From Paenibacillus rigui (GTDB lineage Bacteria > Bacillota > Bacilli > Paenibacillales > NBRC-103111): a stretch of 64,000 nucleotides of DNA. The DNA lies in assembly GCF_002234615.1 (NCBI RefSeq), contig NZ_NMQW01000049.1, positions 62,001-126,000 on the forward strand. The letters run 5' to 3'. The position numbers and the translations under genes were made by a program. A model generated the notes under the pieces. It saw nothing but the letters and a program-made list of their open reading frames with translations. It made no database searches and was not told the origin of the DNA. Shown piece by piece: positions 17,629 through 26,056 of the stretch. Each line of letters begins with the position of its first letter. The stretch's first letter is position 1.

Positions 17629-19200
17629 ATGTTTCCATTCAAACGATTCGGCAGCAAGCGTCACCAGCCGGCGGCTCCGGCAAGTCAGAAGCCGTCTGAG
17701 CCCATAGGCAGCCGTTTGGACGAAAGGCTGGACTGGTTTCACCGCGTGTTCGACCGCTGCTTCGATGTGGTCATCCATCCTTTTACCGCTTGCCTCGGGA
17801 AGCCTTGCGCCGTTATTTATATTAGCGGCATCATCACAACGGATATGCTCCAAAATGCGGTGCTGCGCCCTCTGATGAGCTCGGACTTCGCACAGACGAA
17901 CAGCGAATTCATTGAAGCGATTATGTCCGATGCCAAATGGTCCGTCTCAGCCCGCGGAGCAACGAGTAAGCTCCATGAAGCGGTGGCCGCCGTCCTGGAG
18001 GGCGAGGTCGTTCTGCTGATCGATAACGAGGAACGCTTGATCATCTTTCCTTTCACCTCCTATGACAAACGCTCGGTCGATGAGGCCAAAAATGAGGTCG
18101 TCGTGCGCGGCCCGCGGGAGGCGTTCGTGGAGGATCTGAAGACGAACATCGGGCTGCTTCGCAGAAGAATTAAAACGACCTCCTTGAAGCTCGAACGGAT
18201 GCAGCTCGGCTCCTATACCCGGACCCATCTGGTGCTGGCCTATATCGAGGACCTCTGCCATCCGGAATTCATCACCGAGGCCCGGACACGATTGCAGCAA
18301 ATCCAGATCGACGGCGTGCTGGAGAGCAGCTACCTTGAGGAATTGATCAAAGACAACCCGCTCTCGCCTTTTCCGCAGCTGCAGAACACCGAGCGCCCCG
18401 ACACGGTTTCCGCCGCCCTGCTGGAAGGGAGACTGGCTATTTTTACCGATGGGACGCCCATAGTTTTACTCGCTCCGGTCACGTTCCCGGTCTTGTTTCA
18501 AACTGCGGAGGATTACTACCAGAACTATTACTCGGCCACCTGGATCCGGTGGATCCGCTTTTTGTTTATGCTCGTCTCCATGCTGTTTCCTTCGTTTTAT
18601 ATAGCATTGACGACCTATCATCCGGAGATGATCCCGGCCAGCTTGCTGTTTAGCGTTGCGGCCGCCAGAGATCCCGTCCCTTTTCCGGCGATCATCGAGG
18701 CTTTCATGATGGAAATTTCGTTCGAGGCGCTGCGGGAGGCCAGCATCCGGATCCCGTCGGCGATCGGACAGGCCGTGTCCATTCTAGGCACCCTCGTTAT
18801 CGGGGAAGCCGCCGTCCGGGCCGGGATCGTCTCCGCACCGATGGTCATTATCGTCTCCCTGACGGGCATCTCATCTTTTATCATTCCGAGCTACAGCCTT
18901 GGGCTTACGCTGCGCCTGCTCCGTTTTCCGGTTATGATTCTTGCCGGAAGCTTCGGACTGCTCGGACTCACGCTTGGCATCTTTCTCATCATGCTGCACA
19001 TCGTTTCGCTCAAATCCTTCGGCGTCCCTTATTTGTCGCCGCTTGCCCCTCTGAACGCAAGAGATGCCAAAGATGTCGTGATCAGAGCGCCTTGGTGGAT
19101 GATGAAAAACCGCCCGTTTCTCTTTAGAGCGCAAAATGCGCAGAGACAACAGTTGAACAATGACCGAAGGTTTATCCCGAAGGAGGAGGAGGGGGATTGA
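17629..19200 (+). CDS. Spore germination receptor A subunit (GerA/GerKA family)
   Basis: A 523-residue protein of the spore inner membrane that forms part of a nutrient germinant receptor. It has a large hydrophilic N-terminal domain and five or so membrane segments from about residue 300. The family motif DPVPFPAIIEAFMMEISFE and the segment RIPSAIGQAVSILGTLVIG are present. The start is the ATG at 17629 with GAGGT 5 bases upstream, rather than the TTG at 17617. It is the first gene of a four-gene operon. The expected forespore SigG promoter was not clearly recognised in the upstream 200 bp. Confidence 0.92.
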   Translation: MFPFKRFGSKRHQPAAPASQKPSEPIGSRLDERLDWFHRVFDRCFDVVIHPFTACLGKPCAVIYISGIITTDMLQNAVLRPLMSSDFAQTNSEFIEAIMSDAKWSVSARGATSKLHEAVAAVLEGEVVLLIDNEERLIIFPFTSYDKRSVDEAKNEVVVRGPREAFVEDLKTNIGLLRRRIKTTSLKLERMQLGSYTRTHLVLAYIEDLCHPEFITEARTRLQQIQIDGVLESSYLEELIKDNPLSPFPQLQNTERPDTVSAALLEGRLAIFTDGTPIVLLAPVTFPVLFQTAEDYYQNYYSATWIRWIRFLFMLVSMLFPSFYIALTTYHPEMIPASLLFSVAAARDPVPFPAIIEAFMMEISFEALREASIRIPSAIGQAVSILGTLVIGEAAVRAGIVSAPMVIIVSLTGISSFIIPSYSLGLTLRLLRFPVMILAGSFGLLGLTLGIFLIMLHIVSLKSFGVPYLSPLAPLNARDAKDVVIRAPWWMMKNRPFLFRAQNAQRQQLNNDRRFIPKEEEGD

Positions 19201-20366
19201 GCTCCTCGTCATCGCCCAAATATACTGCAGCAGCCTGGGTACTGCTCGCCCTGCTCCCTGTGCTGCTAACGGGCTGCTGGTCCAGAGTTGAAATCAACGA
19301 CCGTGCCTTTGTTATTGCTATGTTCGTCGATCTGACCGAGAATAATCAGATTGAAGTAACGCTGGGGTTTCCGGAGCCGAACAAGATTTCCTCTCAATCG
19401 GGCACAGCCAGCACTGGAGACAAGCCTCCTTACGTGACGATCACGGAGAAAGGGATCAATCTTTCCGATGCCGTGCAAAATATGCAGTCCAATTTGTCGC
19501 GGCAAATTTTTTGGGGACAGATCAAGGTGATTGTCATCGGGGCCGAGCTGGCCAAGCAAGGCATTCGCCCTCTGCTTGATTTCGTCAGCCGCAATCCGAT
19601 ATTGCCCCTGAAGACATTCGTTTTGACGACATCCGGGAAAGCCAAGGATCTCGCTAATTTTCCGACGCATGTGGAGAAGTTTCCTTCGGAGGTTTTCCGC
19701 GAGCTCGCGAACCGGCAGACCATATTGGATACCAGCATCCGGAATTTGATGATGGCGCAGGATTACAGCAAGGCCGGCATTACCGCGATCGTAGATCCGG
19801 GAAGAGGAACGGAGAACGGGATTCCCATTCGAACGGATGGCGCTGCACTTTACAAAGACAACAAGCTGGCAGGCACCTTGAGCAAGCCAGATATGCGGGG
19901 GGCGATGTGGTTAATGAATCGGATGGAGGAGGCTATTATTACGCTGCATTCACCTACCGACGCCTTGCCTGTGAGCATCCACATTCAGCGCACCCGTACA
20001 GATGTCAAGCCGACATTGGAGCAGGGCTGGCCCGTCTACAAGGTGCAGGTCCAATTCGTCAGCATTGTGAACGCATCGGATTCCGACATTAACCTGAAGG
20101 ACTCGAAGCAAATTCATGCATTGGAGACGGTCGCCGCCGATCAAATCAAGCAAAGAATACGAAAGGCATTCGATAAATCCAGGCAGCTGAAGGCCGACGT
20201 GTTCCAGCTCGCATCGTATCTGGAATGGTATTATCCCGACCAGTGGAATCAATTCAAGCCGGAATGGGACCAAATCTACAGCGAAAAGGTGAAGCTCGAC
20301 ATCGAGATCAAACCGACCATATATACCACAGGAGCGCTCAAAAATCACCCGAGGGAAAGCCGATGA
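19197..20366 (+). CDS. Spore germination receptor C subunit (GerAC-type lipoprotein)
   Basis: A 389-residue lipoprotein with lipobox LLTGC (Cys27) followed by WSRVEINDRAFV, typical of GerAC-family proteins, and VTITEKGINLSDAVQNMQSN. It starts at a TTG that overlaps the stop codon of the A-subunit gene, with AAGGAGGAGGAGG just upstream, so translation is probably coupled. It is anchored on the outer face of the spore inner membrane with the A and B subunits. Confidence 0.92.
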   Translation: MSSSSSPKYTAAAWVLLALLPVLLTGCWSRVEINDRAFVIAMFVDLTENNQIEVTLGFPEPNKISSQSGTASTGDKPPYVTITEKGINLSDAVQNMQSNLSRQIFWGQIKVIVIGAELAKQGIRPLLDFVSRNPILPLKTFVLTTSGKAKDLANFPTHVEKFPSEVFRELANRQTILDTSIRNLMMAQDYSKAGITAIVDPGRGTENGIPIRTDGAALYKDNKLAGTLSKPDMRGAMWLMNRMEEAIITLHSPTDALPVSIHIQRTRTDVKPTLEQGWPVYKVQVQFVSIVNASDSDINLKDSKQIHALETVAADQIKQRIRKAFDKSRQLKADVFQLASYLEWYYPDQWNQFKPEWDQIYSEKVKLDIEIKPTIYTTGALKNHPRESR

Positions 20367-20563
20367 TGCTCGTAACTGCCGGCTATGCCGTGATTGCCGT
20401 GATGGAGTGGCTGTATTTGAAGCGAAGAAACCGCAAACGAAGAACCTTTGCCGTCGTGTTTATTTTTATGGGACTCACTTGGCTGTATAATATGTCCTTG
20501 CTGCTGTTCAAGCATCTCCCGAATCCGAATCGGTTGATCGAATACTTATTTCAGATTTCATAA
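20363..20563 (+). CDS. Small two-helix membrane protein, putative germination receptor D subunit
   Basis: A 66-residue protein starting MMLVTAGYAVIAVMEWLY, with two hydrophobic segments (about 3-17 and 29-49) joined by a basic loop KRRNRKRR. The ATG overlaps the preceding TGA (ATGA). A longer upstream frame exists, but it lies inside the C-subunit gene. Small two-helix D subunits are known from some ger operons and modulate receptor function; position and topology fit, but the assignment is inferred. Confidence 0.75.
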   Translation: MMLVTAGYAVIAVMEWLYLKRRNRKRRTFAVVFIFMGLTWLYNMSLLLFKHLPNPNRLIEYLFQIS

Positions 20564-20583
20564 TGGACGAAGGGAGCCGCCGG

Positions 20584-21717
20584 ATGGAACGTATATCGCA
20601 AATCCAGTTGTTCATGCTCTTTGCGCTGTTCAGCTACTCCACGCCTTCCGCTTTTCTGGTCTCTCCGCTGGCGGCGGTTGCCAAGTACGATTTATGTCTC
20701 GCTTTTGTGCTGGCGGCAGCGGCCACCCTCTTCATCCTGTATTTCTCCATCAAGCTGGGAAGGCAGCAGCCGGCCGTTTTTTTTGCCGATTATGGGGGTG
20801 AGCTGGTCGGGAAATGGCTTCACTCCGCGTTCATGGTGCTGTTCCTCTTTTATTTCCTGCAGCGGGCAGCCATCGTCCTGCGCAATATTACCGACTTCAT
20901 GATTCAGACCCAATTGCCGAACACTCCTTCTTGGGCCGTAGCAGCTCTTTTCGGCTTGTGCATTGCTTTTACGATCCGTTCCGGTATCGAATCCATCTTC
21001 AGGCTGTCGCAAATTTTCTTTATCATTATCGTTCTGCTCATTATAGGCTTGACGCCGCTATTCCTTGCCTTTCAGCTTGAAAATAAAATGATGGTCGCAT
21101 TTTTGACGAACCACAATTGGAGGAAGCTGGCATTAGGGACCTTCCAGACGATTCCCTGGTACGGGGACACGTTCCTGGTTCTTTTCCTGTTCCCATACTT
21201 GGCCCAGCCGCACAAGACGATGCGATCTCTTTTTTGGGCCGTCATTCTCGGGACCGTCTTTATACTGAGCTATGTGATACCTACACTGCTGATGTTCGGT
21301 CCGCTGCTCACCGCAAGTCTCAAGTACCCTGTGCTGGAATTCATCCGTTCCCTGCGCATCGCCGATTTCATCGAGACGCTGGACCCTTTCCTTACCATCA
21401 TTTGGCTGCCCATTATCGTATTAAAAATAAGCCTGCTGCTCTACACCGCCATCCATTGTCTGATGAAAGTGGCTTCACTGAAGGACTATAAGCCGCTCAC
21501 CTATTCGATGACGACGCTCATGATCGGCTATTCCGTGCATATGGCTGCCAATTCGACGGAGCTGGAAGCCTTTATTCTGTACTCCTGGCCCGCTTTTGCC
21601 ATTACCGTGCAATGCCTGCCGCTCCTTTACTTGGCTGCGGGCTGGCTTCGCAGCCAAGGACGGGGCAAAGTCAAGGCGAAAGATAACGCCAACCGCGAAG
21701 AAGCCTCGACTTCTTAA
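20584..21717 (+). CDS. Spore germination receptor B subunit (GerAB family permease-like)
   Basis: A 377-residue integral membrane protein of the APC-like GerAB family with about ten membrane segments and the start MERISQIQLFMLFALFSY. This is the subunit expected to bind the germinant. An in-frame ATG at 20563 exists, but AAGGGAG sits 8 bases before the ATG at 20584. It ends the operon, and a hairpin follows. Germinant specificity cannot be inferred. Confidence 0.9.
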   Translation: MERISQIQLFMLFALFSYSTPSAFLVSPLAAVAKYDLCLAFVLAAAATLFILYFSIKLGRQQPAVFFADYGGELVGKWLHSAFMVLFLFYFLQRAAIVLRNITDFMIQTQLPNTPSWAVAALFGLCIAFTIRSGIESIFRLSQIFFIIIVLLIIGLTPLFLAFQLENKMMVAFLTNHNWRKLALGTFQTIPWYGDTFLVLFLFPYLAQPHKTMRSLFWAVILGTVFILSYVIPTLLMFGPLLTASLKYPVLEFIRSLRIADFIETLDPFLTIIWLPIIVLKISLLLYTAIHCLMKVASLKDYKPLTYSMTTLMIGYSVHMAANSTELEAFILYSWPAFAITVQCLPLLYLAAGWLRSQGRGKVKAKDNANREEASTS

Positions 21718-21720
21718 ACG

Positions 21721-21757
21721 GAAAGCCCCCGGGAACAGGAGCTCGCCGGAGGCTTTC
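21721..21757 (+). terminator. Hairpin at the end of the ger operon
   Basis: Arms GAAAGCC and GGCTTTC with CCGG/CCGG inside, 4 bases after the stop codon. There is no T tract, so termination strength is uncertain; the IS remnant starts soon after. Confidence 0.6.
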
Positions 21758-21786
21758 ATATCACGTAATCCGCACCCACTTATCCA

Positions 21787-22502
21787 TACCGTGCTGCGAT
21801 TTTTGAGAAAACGCGTACCGATCTTGTAAAGTGGTTCTGGGCCATTTTTCTGATCGCTCACGATAAGCGTGGGGTTTCAGCGACGTATCTATCGGAAGAA
21901 CTTGGCATTGCCTATCAGACAGCATGGACGATCCAGCATAAAGTGAGAAAGGCTATGGGCGAGCGTGATGCCTCGTATACGCTGGCCGGAATTGTTGAAC
22001 TCGATGACGCTTTTTTCGGAGCGCCCACGGAAGGCGGGAAACGCGGGCGCGGCACGGAAAAAACTCCCGTTCTCGTAGCCCTATCGTTAGACAAGAAGGG
22101 CTGCCCGAAGTATCTGAAGATGCATGTGATTCCTGACGTGAAAGGAACCACACTTGTGAATTTCGCTTAGACGCACATCGAGGCCGGCTCCACGATTTCC
22201 ATCGACAAGTACCGGTCTTACCAGGCTCTGGCTAAACAAGGATATCAGCATGAAGCCAAGTTGTTTAACCCTGTAGAAAACGCGGATCATCTCAAGTGGC
22301 TTCATACGGTCATCTCCAACGCTAAAGCCTTTATTGGTGGCACGTTTCACGGTCTTGACTCGAAGCATTTGCAAGCGTATCTGGATGAATTCTGCTATCG
22401 GTTCAACCGCCGCGAGGTAAAGAGTGAGTTGTTCAACCGACTAACTCAGTGTTGTGTTTTGTCAAAAACAATAACCTATCCTGACTTAGTTGGATAATCA
22501 AA
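21787..22502 (+). pseudogene. IS1595-family (ISXO2-like) transposase, 5'-truncated with an internal stop
   Basis: The frame reads AAIFEKTRTDLVKWFWAI, then SEELGIAYQTAW and IVELDDAFFGAP, the last fitting the ISXO2 transposase catalytic region. An in-frame TAG at 22168-22170 interrupts it, after which the frame continues with SISIDKYRSYQ and FCYRFNRREVKSELFNRL and ends YPDLVG with TAA at 22497. The N-terminal zinc-ribbon part and the left IS end are missing. The IS right end is at about 22502 and is repeated inverted at 24005. The element cannot move by itself. Confidence 0.88.
22451..22502 (+). repeat. 52-bp perfect inverted repeat, left copy (IS1595 right end)
   Basis: Exactly complementary over 52 bases to 24005-24056. 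It starts GTTGTGTTTTGTC and ends TTGGATAATCAAA and covers the last codons of the transposase plus the IS terminus. The stop codon of hxlR also falls inside it. Confidence 0.95.
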
Positions 22503-22848
22503 ATTCATTATTAAGAATTTGAAACTCTCCTTCAGCGAATGTTTTATCCGCATAACCGTCACCCCAGTGACAAAGCGCTCTTAGAATCGGCTCAAGCGAT
22601 TGCCCAAGCTCTGTGGTCGAATATTCGACCTTCGGAGGGACCTGATTGAACATTTTCCTGCTAACAAGTCCATCAGTTTCCAATTCTCTGAGGGTTTGGA
22701 TAAGCATTTTTTGAGTGATACCATGCACAAGTTGCTTTAATTCGCTCGTTCGTTTCGGACCTTTTATCAAATAGTATAGAACTAGCCCTTTCCATTTCCC
22801 CCCAATTACCTCCATGGTAACTTCAAGGTTACAATAATAAACTTTCAT
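22498..22848 (-). CDS. HxlR-family transcriptional regulator
   Basis: A 116-residue winged-helix regulator. HxlR-family signs are an early Cys (MKVYYCNLEVTMEVIGGKWK), TSELKQLVHGITQKMLIQTL, the recognition region LRELETDGLVSRK and the wing VPPKVEYSTTELG. The ATG at 22848 has AAGGAG 9 bases upstream, better than the earlier in-frame ATG. Its stop codon lies in the IS end, so the last residues may be altered by the insertion. It is divergent from the dehydrogenase gene and AT-rich relative to the surroundings; a Cys-based electrophile or redox sensor is the likely role. Confidence 0.88.
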   Translation of the reverse strand: MKVYYCNLEVTMEVIGGKWKGLVLYYLIKGPKRTSELKQLVHGITQKMLIQTLRELETDGLVSRKMFNQVPPKVEYSTTELGQSLEPILRALCHWGDGYADKTFAEGEFQILNNEF

Positions 22849-22885
22849 GTTGTATATCTCCTTCAATTACAATTATTACTTTTTA

Positions 22886-22898
22886 GTTACTATGTAAC
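22886..22898. promoter_or_regulatory. Candidate HxlR operator
   Basis: GTTAC-TAT-GTAAC is a perfect dyad in the AT-rich divergent region between hxlR and the dehydrogenase gene. A related half-site GGTTAC follows about 20 bases later. Position fits autoregulation and control of both genes. Confidence 0.5.
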
Positions 22899-23028
22899 AT
22901 AAAAGTGGGTACTATTATTATGGTTACTTTTATTACATAATATCATTTATGAGATGTACTGAACAGTTGTTTGATGACAAAACGACGGACAGACATACTT
23001 AAAGCACCTTTAAAAGGAGAGTCATAAC

Positions 23029-23775
23029 ATGGGAAAGTTTAATGGGAAAGTGGCAGTTGTTACAGGAGGCACTAGCGGTATCGGGCTTGTAACGGCACAG
23101 CAGTTTGCTAAAGAAGGGGCGCATGTTTATATCACGGGGCGCAGACAAAGTGAGCTTGATGCGGCTGTGAAGCTGATTGGAGATAATGTAACTGGTATTC
23201 AAGGCGACGTTTCCAATCTGGCGGATTTGGACCGGCTGTTTAAAGCAGTGAAGCAAGAGAAAGGTCATTTGGACATTCTTTTTGCTAATGCTGGAATGGG
23301 TTCATTTCTTCCGTTGGGTGAAATTACGGAGGAGCATTATTACAAAACCTTCGATGTTAATGTAAAAGGAACGATATTCACAGTTCAAAAGGCATTACCC
23401 TTGTTTCCGAACAATGTAGGTTCGATTATCCTGACTGGGTCTATGGCAGGTTCAATGGGAATGCAGGCATTCAGTATCTACAGCGCTACAAAAGCGGCAA
23501 TCAGACAACTAATTCGCAGCTGGATTCTTGATTTAAAGGGAACTCAAATTCGTGTTAATGTGGTTAGCCCTGGAACGATTATTACACCGGCTTATGATGA
23601 ATTATTTGGAGCTGAGCTCGATAATGCTATGGAGTATGCCAAGTCTACAACGCCGTTAGGTAGATTGGGGACATCTGAAGAAATTGCAAAAGCAGTTATG
23701 TTCCTAGCTTCCAACGAAAGTAGTTATATCACAGGGACCGAATTGTTTGTGGATGGCGGAGCTGCACAAATTTAG
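23029..23775 (+). CDS. Short-chain dehydrogenase/reductase
   Basis: A 248-residue classical SDR. It has the cofactor motif TGGTSGIG (12-19), NAG (87-89), catalytic Ser138, Tyr151 and Lys155 (YSATK), and the C-terminal [10 protein letters not shown]. Arg38-Arg39 after the second strand favour NADP. RBS AAAGGAG lies 9-10 bases before ATG. It is divergent from hxlR, a common arrangement in which the reductase detoxifies a carbonyl compound sensed by the regulator. The pair is AT-rich and bracketed by IS1595 ends, suggesting recent transfer. Confidence 0.92.
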   Translation: MGKFNGKVAVVTGGTSGIGLVTAQQFAKEGAHVYITGRRQSELDAAVKLIGDNVTGIQGDVSNLADLDRLFKAVKQEKGHLDILFANAGMGSFLPLGEITEEHYYKTFDVNVKGTIFTVQKALPLFPNNVGSIILTGSMAGSMGMQAFSIYSATKAAIRQLIRSWILDLKGTQIRVNVVSPGTIITPAYDELFGAELDNAMEYAKSTTPLGRLGTSEEIAKAVMFLASNESSYITGTELFVDGGAAQI

Positions 23776-23804
23776 TTCGGAAGATATACCACTAGGATAA
23801 AATA

Positions 23805-23999
23805 ATGGTAGGCACGACTCCCAATACTCGCCCTGCGGCTGATGCACTGTGCAAAGGGTTAGATGTCGGCATTACGGAATTCATACGGTTTGTTCCCGAC
23901 GATGAAGTATCGCCAGAGGACATCCAGCACATCGAGAAACGTAGCCAGTTCGTAAAGAAGACGACTGAGCAAGTCTATAAGTACCGTGATAAGGAATAA
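23805..23999 (+). CDS. Hypothetical protein, 64 residues
   Basis: Not recognised. It is a soluble, charged peptide (KGLDVGITEFIRFVPDD, ending VYKYRDKE) with AGGAT 7 bases before the ATG, 29 bp after the dehydrogenase gene. Its stop is 5 bp from the IS1595-derived relic. It may be a real small gene carried with the hxlR/SDR pair or the remnant of a longer one. Confidence 0.45.
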   Translation: MVGTTPNTRPAADALCKGLDVGITEFIRFVPDDEVSPEDIQHIEKRSQFVKKTTEQVYKYRDKE

Positions 24000-24004
24000 A
24001 AAAA

Positions 24005-24056
24005 TTTGATTATCCAACTAAGTCAGGATAGGTTATTGTTTTTGACAAAACACAAC
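24005..24056 (-). repeat. 52-bp perfect inverted repeat, right copy
   Basis: Exact reverse complement of 22451-22502. Together the two copies bracket the hxlR/SDR/small-ORF segment (22503-24004) with IS right ends facing inwards. Confidence 0.95.
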
Positions 24057-24107
24057 TTGAAACTCAATGAGATTCAATGCTTCCTTTTTTGCCACAACAG
24101 TCACTCC

Positions 24108-24147
24108 CGAACGTATGTTTGTTTCCAATATACCAAACAAACGTTTG
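24108..24147 (-). promoter_or_regulatory. LexA-like boxes in the IS1595 left end
   Basis: CGAACGTATGTTTG (24108-24121) matches the Gram-positive LexA/DinR pattern CGAAC-N4-GTTCG with one mismatch. A second dyad CAAACGTTTG is at 24138-24147, with TATATT between them on the minus strand. Both stand just upstream of the GTG start of the transposase remnant, so they look like the transposase operator. SOS control is an inference. Confidence 0.45.
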
Positions 24148-24189
24148 TGTTGAAAAAGGTTCCTGAGGTAACTGGAGAATCAAATAACA

Positions 24190-24236
24190 TAAAAAAGGCA
24201 AGCAGTCCAAGCCCCTAAAACCGGGGGCTCGGACTG
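24190..24236 (-). terminator. Strong hairpin with T tract
   Basis: Stem CAGTCC/GGACTG continuing through AGCCCC/GGGGCT, followed on the minus strand by GCCTTTTTTATG. It follows the truncated DUF3048 gene in transcription direction and shields the relic element. Confidence 0.75.
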
Positions 24237-24240
24237 TGTA

Positions 24241-24290
24241 AAAAGTGACATTTTCATAGACGAGTTAGAGTGACATTTTAGGTAACAGAA
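24241..24290. mobile_element. Probable IS21-type end remnant interrupting the DUF3048 gene
   Basis: On the minus strand AAAATGTCACT occurs twice (24244-24254 and 24270-24280), spaced 26 bases apart, next to TGCTTGGCGGTTCTGTTACC. Repeated short motifs at an IS terminus are typical of the IS21 family. The DUF3048 homology stops exactly where this sequence begins. No transposase is left here. Confidence 0.45.
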
Positions 24291-24600
24291 CCGCCAAGCA
24301 TTCATATACGATGTCAGCCTGACTTAAGCCTGATTGGGGCCGGGCGGCCGGGTGGTTGTTGATCATCACCATCACGGGCCTTGCTGTCTGAGGGGCGGAG
24401 ACGGGCAGCCCCGTTAGAGGACTGACAAGCTGCTCTTTCCTTGCTGCTGCGGTTTCGGCTGCTTGACTAGGGCTCTCTTCCTTCACCTGAACCTGCATCC
24501 GGGTCGTTTCCACCGCCTCATTGCGGCTGCAGGCCGTTACAGTGAACGACACGATCAGAATGCCTGCCGTTAAAAGTACACGCTTGCGCTTCACAGACAA
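24265..24600 (-). pseudogene. Truncated DUF3048 (YerB-like) lipoprotein
   Basis: It starts at a TTG (24600) with AAGGAG 9 bases upstream; the ATG at 24609 abuts that site and is less likely. The signal and lipobox are TVTAC (Cys24). The DUF3048 N-terminal motif follows: PLTGLPVSAPQTARPVMVMI and NNHPAARPQSGLSQADIVYE. Homology stops after about 104 residues, whereas YerB-type proteins are several times longer. The last residues CLAVLLPKMSL are encoded by inserted IS-like DNA. It is presumably non-functional. Confidence 0.75.
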
Positions 24601-24677
24601 TGCAGTCATCTCCTTCTAGCATGTTTTTAGCAATATTTGCTAGTGCTAGACAGCCTATTCATAGAAAGGGTTACCGT

Positions 24678-24899
24678 TCATTTCGTAAACATTCGGATGA
24701 CATACAGGATGAGCGACAAAACAATACTGACCATAATACAAGTAACAACCGGAAAATAAAATTTGAAATTTTCCTTCTCCACAACAATATCGCCGGGCAG
24801 CCGGCCCAGATGGAGAAATTTGCTCCCGACCGCCCACAGCATACCGGCCGCAATCATGACTATGCCTCCGATAATGAGCAGCTTGGCTACAGGATTCAT
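24678..24899 (-). CDS. DUF2905 family small membrane protein
   Basis: A 73-residue protein with two membrane segments separated by the family core LGRLPGDIVVEKENFKFYFP. RBS AAGGAGG lies upstream of the ATG (about 10 bases). Function of the family is unknown. It lies alone on the minus strand. Confidence 0.88.
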   Translation of the reverse strand: MNPVAKLLIIGGIVMIAAGMLWAVGSKFLHLGRLPGDIVVEKENFKFYFPVVTCIMVSIVLSLILYVIRMFTK

Positions 24900-24988
24900 C
24901 GTTTGGACAGCCTCCTTCTCGATAGGATAATGCTATCTCTATATTATTACCAACAAATGCCGAAATCGATAGCCCTCTAAGCAAAAAA

Positions 24989-25021
24989 CACCCATCCATC
25001 GGAATAACCGATGAACAGGTG
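24989..25021 (-). terminator. Terminator of the isomerase-like gene
   Basis: Stem CATCGG/CCGATG with outer CACC/GGTG and a minus-strand TGTTTTTTGC tail, 27 bp after the stop codon at 25048. Confidence 0.8.
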
Positions 25022-25047
25022 CCTATTACATCATTTAATATGAATGC

Positions 25048-25905
25048 TTAGATCGCTGCCAAAATGGCGCGTACTTCCTTACCGTATTGCAGCAAAAGCT
25101 CTTTGGAGCTGTATTTGCCGCTGAAATCCTCTACGCCCAGATATCCGTCATACCCAACCGCTTTAAGGTCCTTCAGCACCTGCTTCCAGTTCACAACGCC
25201 TTCCAAATTCGGCTCCCAGTAGGAAGTCCAGGCTTGTGAGCCGTCTTCGCGGGTTTCGGTCTTTTTCCAGCCCGTGTTCTTGATATGCACATGCGCGAGG
25301 TAAGGACCGAGCAGTTCCATGCCCATACGGAAGTTCTCGTAGCCTTCATGCACCATGTTGCCCGGATCGAATAGAACGCCGATATGATTCGGATCGAATT
25401 TGCTGACCAGACGGTAAGCGGCGGATGCACTGGCTGCAATGGTGTTATGATGCGTTTCCACCAAACATTTGACGCCGTACTGCTTGGCCAGCTTCTCTAC
25501 GCCTTCGAGATATTGAACCTCAAGCTCGAACAATTCGTTGAAGTTTTTCGTACCATCATAAGCCGGTACCCCCACACGGATCATGCCCGCACCCAGCTTC
25601 CGGGCTACCTGCAGCACACGCTCCGTACCGGCCAAATCGCCTGCTTGCAAATACGGGGTTACGCTGATCGCCTTCAAGCCGTTCGCTTGTGCCGCCTGGA
25701 TAAACTTCTCCAGCTCGGCATCGGAGGAAGCAGGATCGATGGAGCACAGATTGTTGCGCCAGAAGGACGGCTTCTCATCTTTTAGCTCCGCAGGCACTTC
25801 TTTAAAACGCCATTCAATGCCGTCAATGCCCGCTTCTTTGGCGGCTGCCGCCAGCTCCTCAGGTGTCAAATCAGGTGTAACAACGGTAAACACAGATAGT
25901 TTCAT
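25048..25905 (-). CDS. Sugar phosphate isomerase/epimerase family TIM-barrel protein
   Basis: A 285-residue protein of the xylose-isomerase-like TIM-barrel (AP endonuclease 2) superfamily. Metal-site residues are in CLVETHHNT (Glu, His), VLFDPGNMVHEG (Asp), AHVHIKNTG (His) and YLGVEDFSG (Glu). Members isomerise or epimerise keto-sugars or inositol derivatives. RBS GGAGG precedes ATG. It has its own terminator; the substrate is unknown. Confidence 0.88.
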   Translation of the reverse strand: MKLSVFTVVTPDLTPEELAAAAKEAGIDGIEWRFKEVPAELKDEKPSFWRNNLCSIDPASSDAELEKFIQAAQANGLKAISVTPYLQAGDLAGTERVLQVARKLGAGMIRVGVPAYDGTKNFNELFELEVQYLEGVEKLAKQYGVKCLVETHHNTIAASASAAYRLVSKFDPNHIGVLFDPGNMVHEGYENFRMGMELLGPYLAHVHIKNTGWKKTETREDGSQAWTSYWEPNLEGVVNWKQVLKDLKAVGYDGYLGVEDFSGKYSSKELLLQYGKEVRAILAAI

Positions 25906-26056
25906 GACAGAACCTCCAGTTTATTTATAAGTTCGGATATGGGTATCGTTTTCTAGTTAAAAGTATAACAGGGGTTCCACATTTAATCTATGTTAACGTG
26001 AACATTCGCAATATTCAGATTATTTAACCGTTTACCGGGCTTCCAGGAGCCCGCCT

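Larger units (their letters stand above)
24005..24184 (-). mobile_element. 180-bp internally deleted IS1595-type element with both ends
   Basis: On the minus strand a GTG at 24095 begins (V)AKKEALNLIEFQ, the expected transposase N-terminus. It then jumps straight into the last 52 bp of the IS (24005-24056). The two termini (24005-24028 and 24161-24184) are imperfect inverted repeats; the aligned blocks are TTTGATTATCC/TTTGATTCTCC and TCAGGA/TCAGGA. No clean target duplication is seen (TAAAAAAA against TAACATAA). It is therefore a MITE-like derivative that a full transposase could mobilise. Confidence 0.8.
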
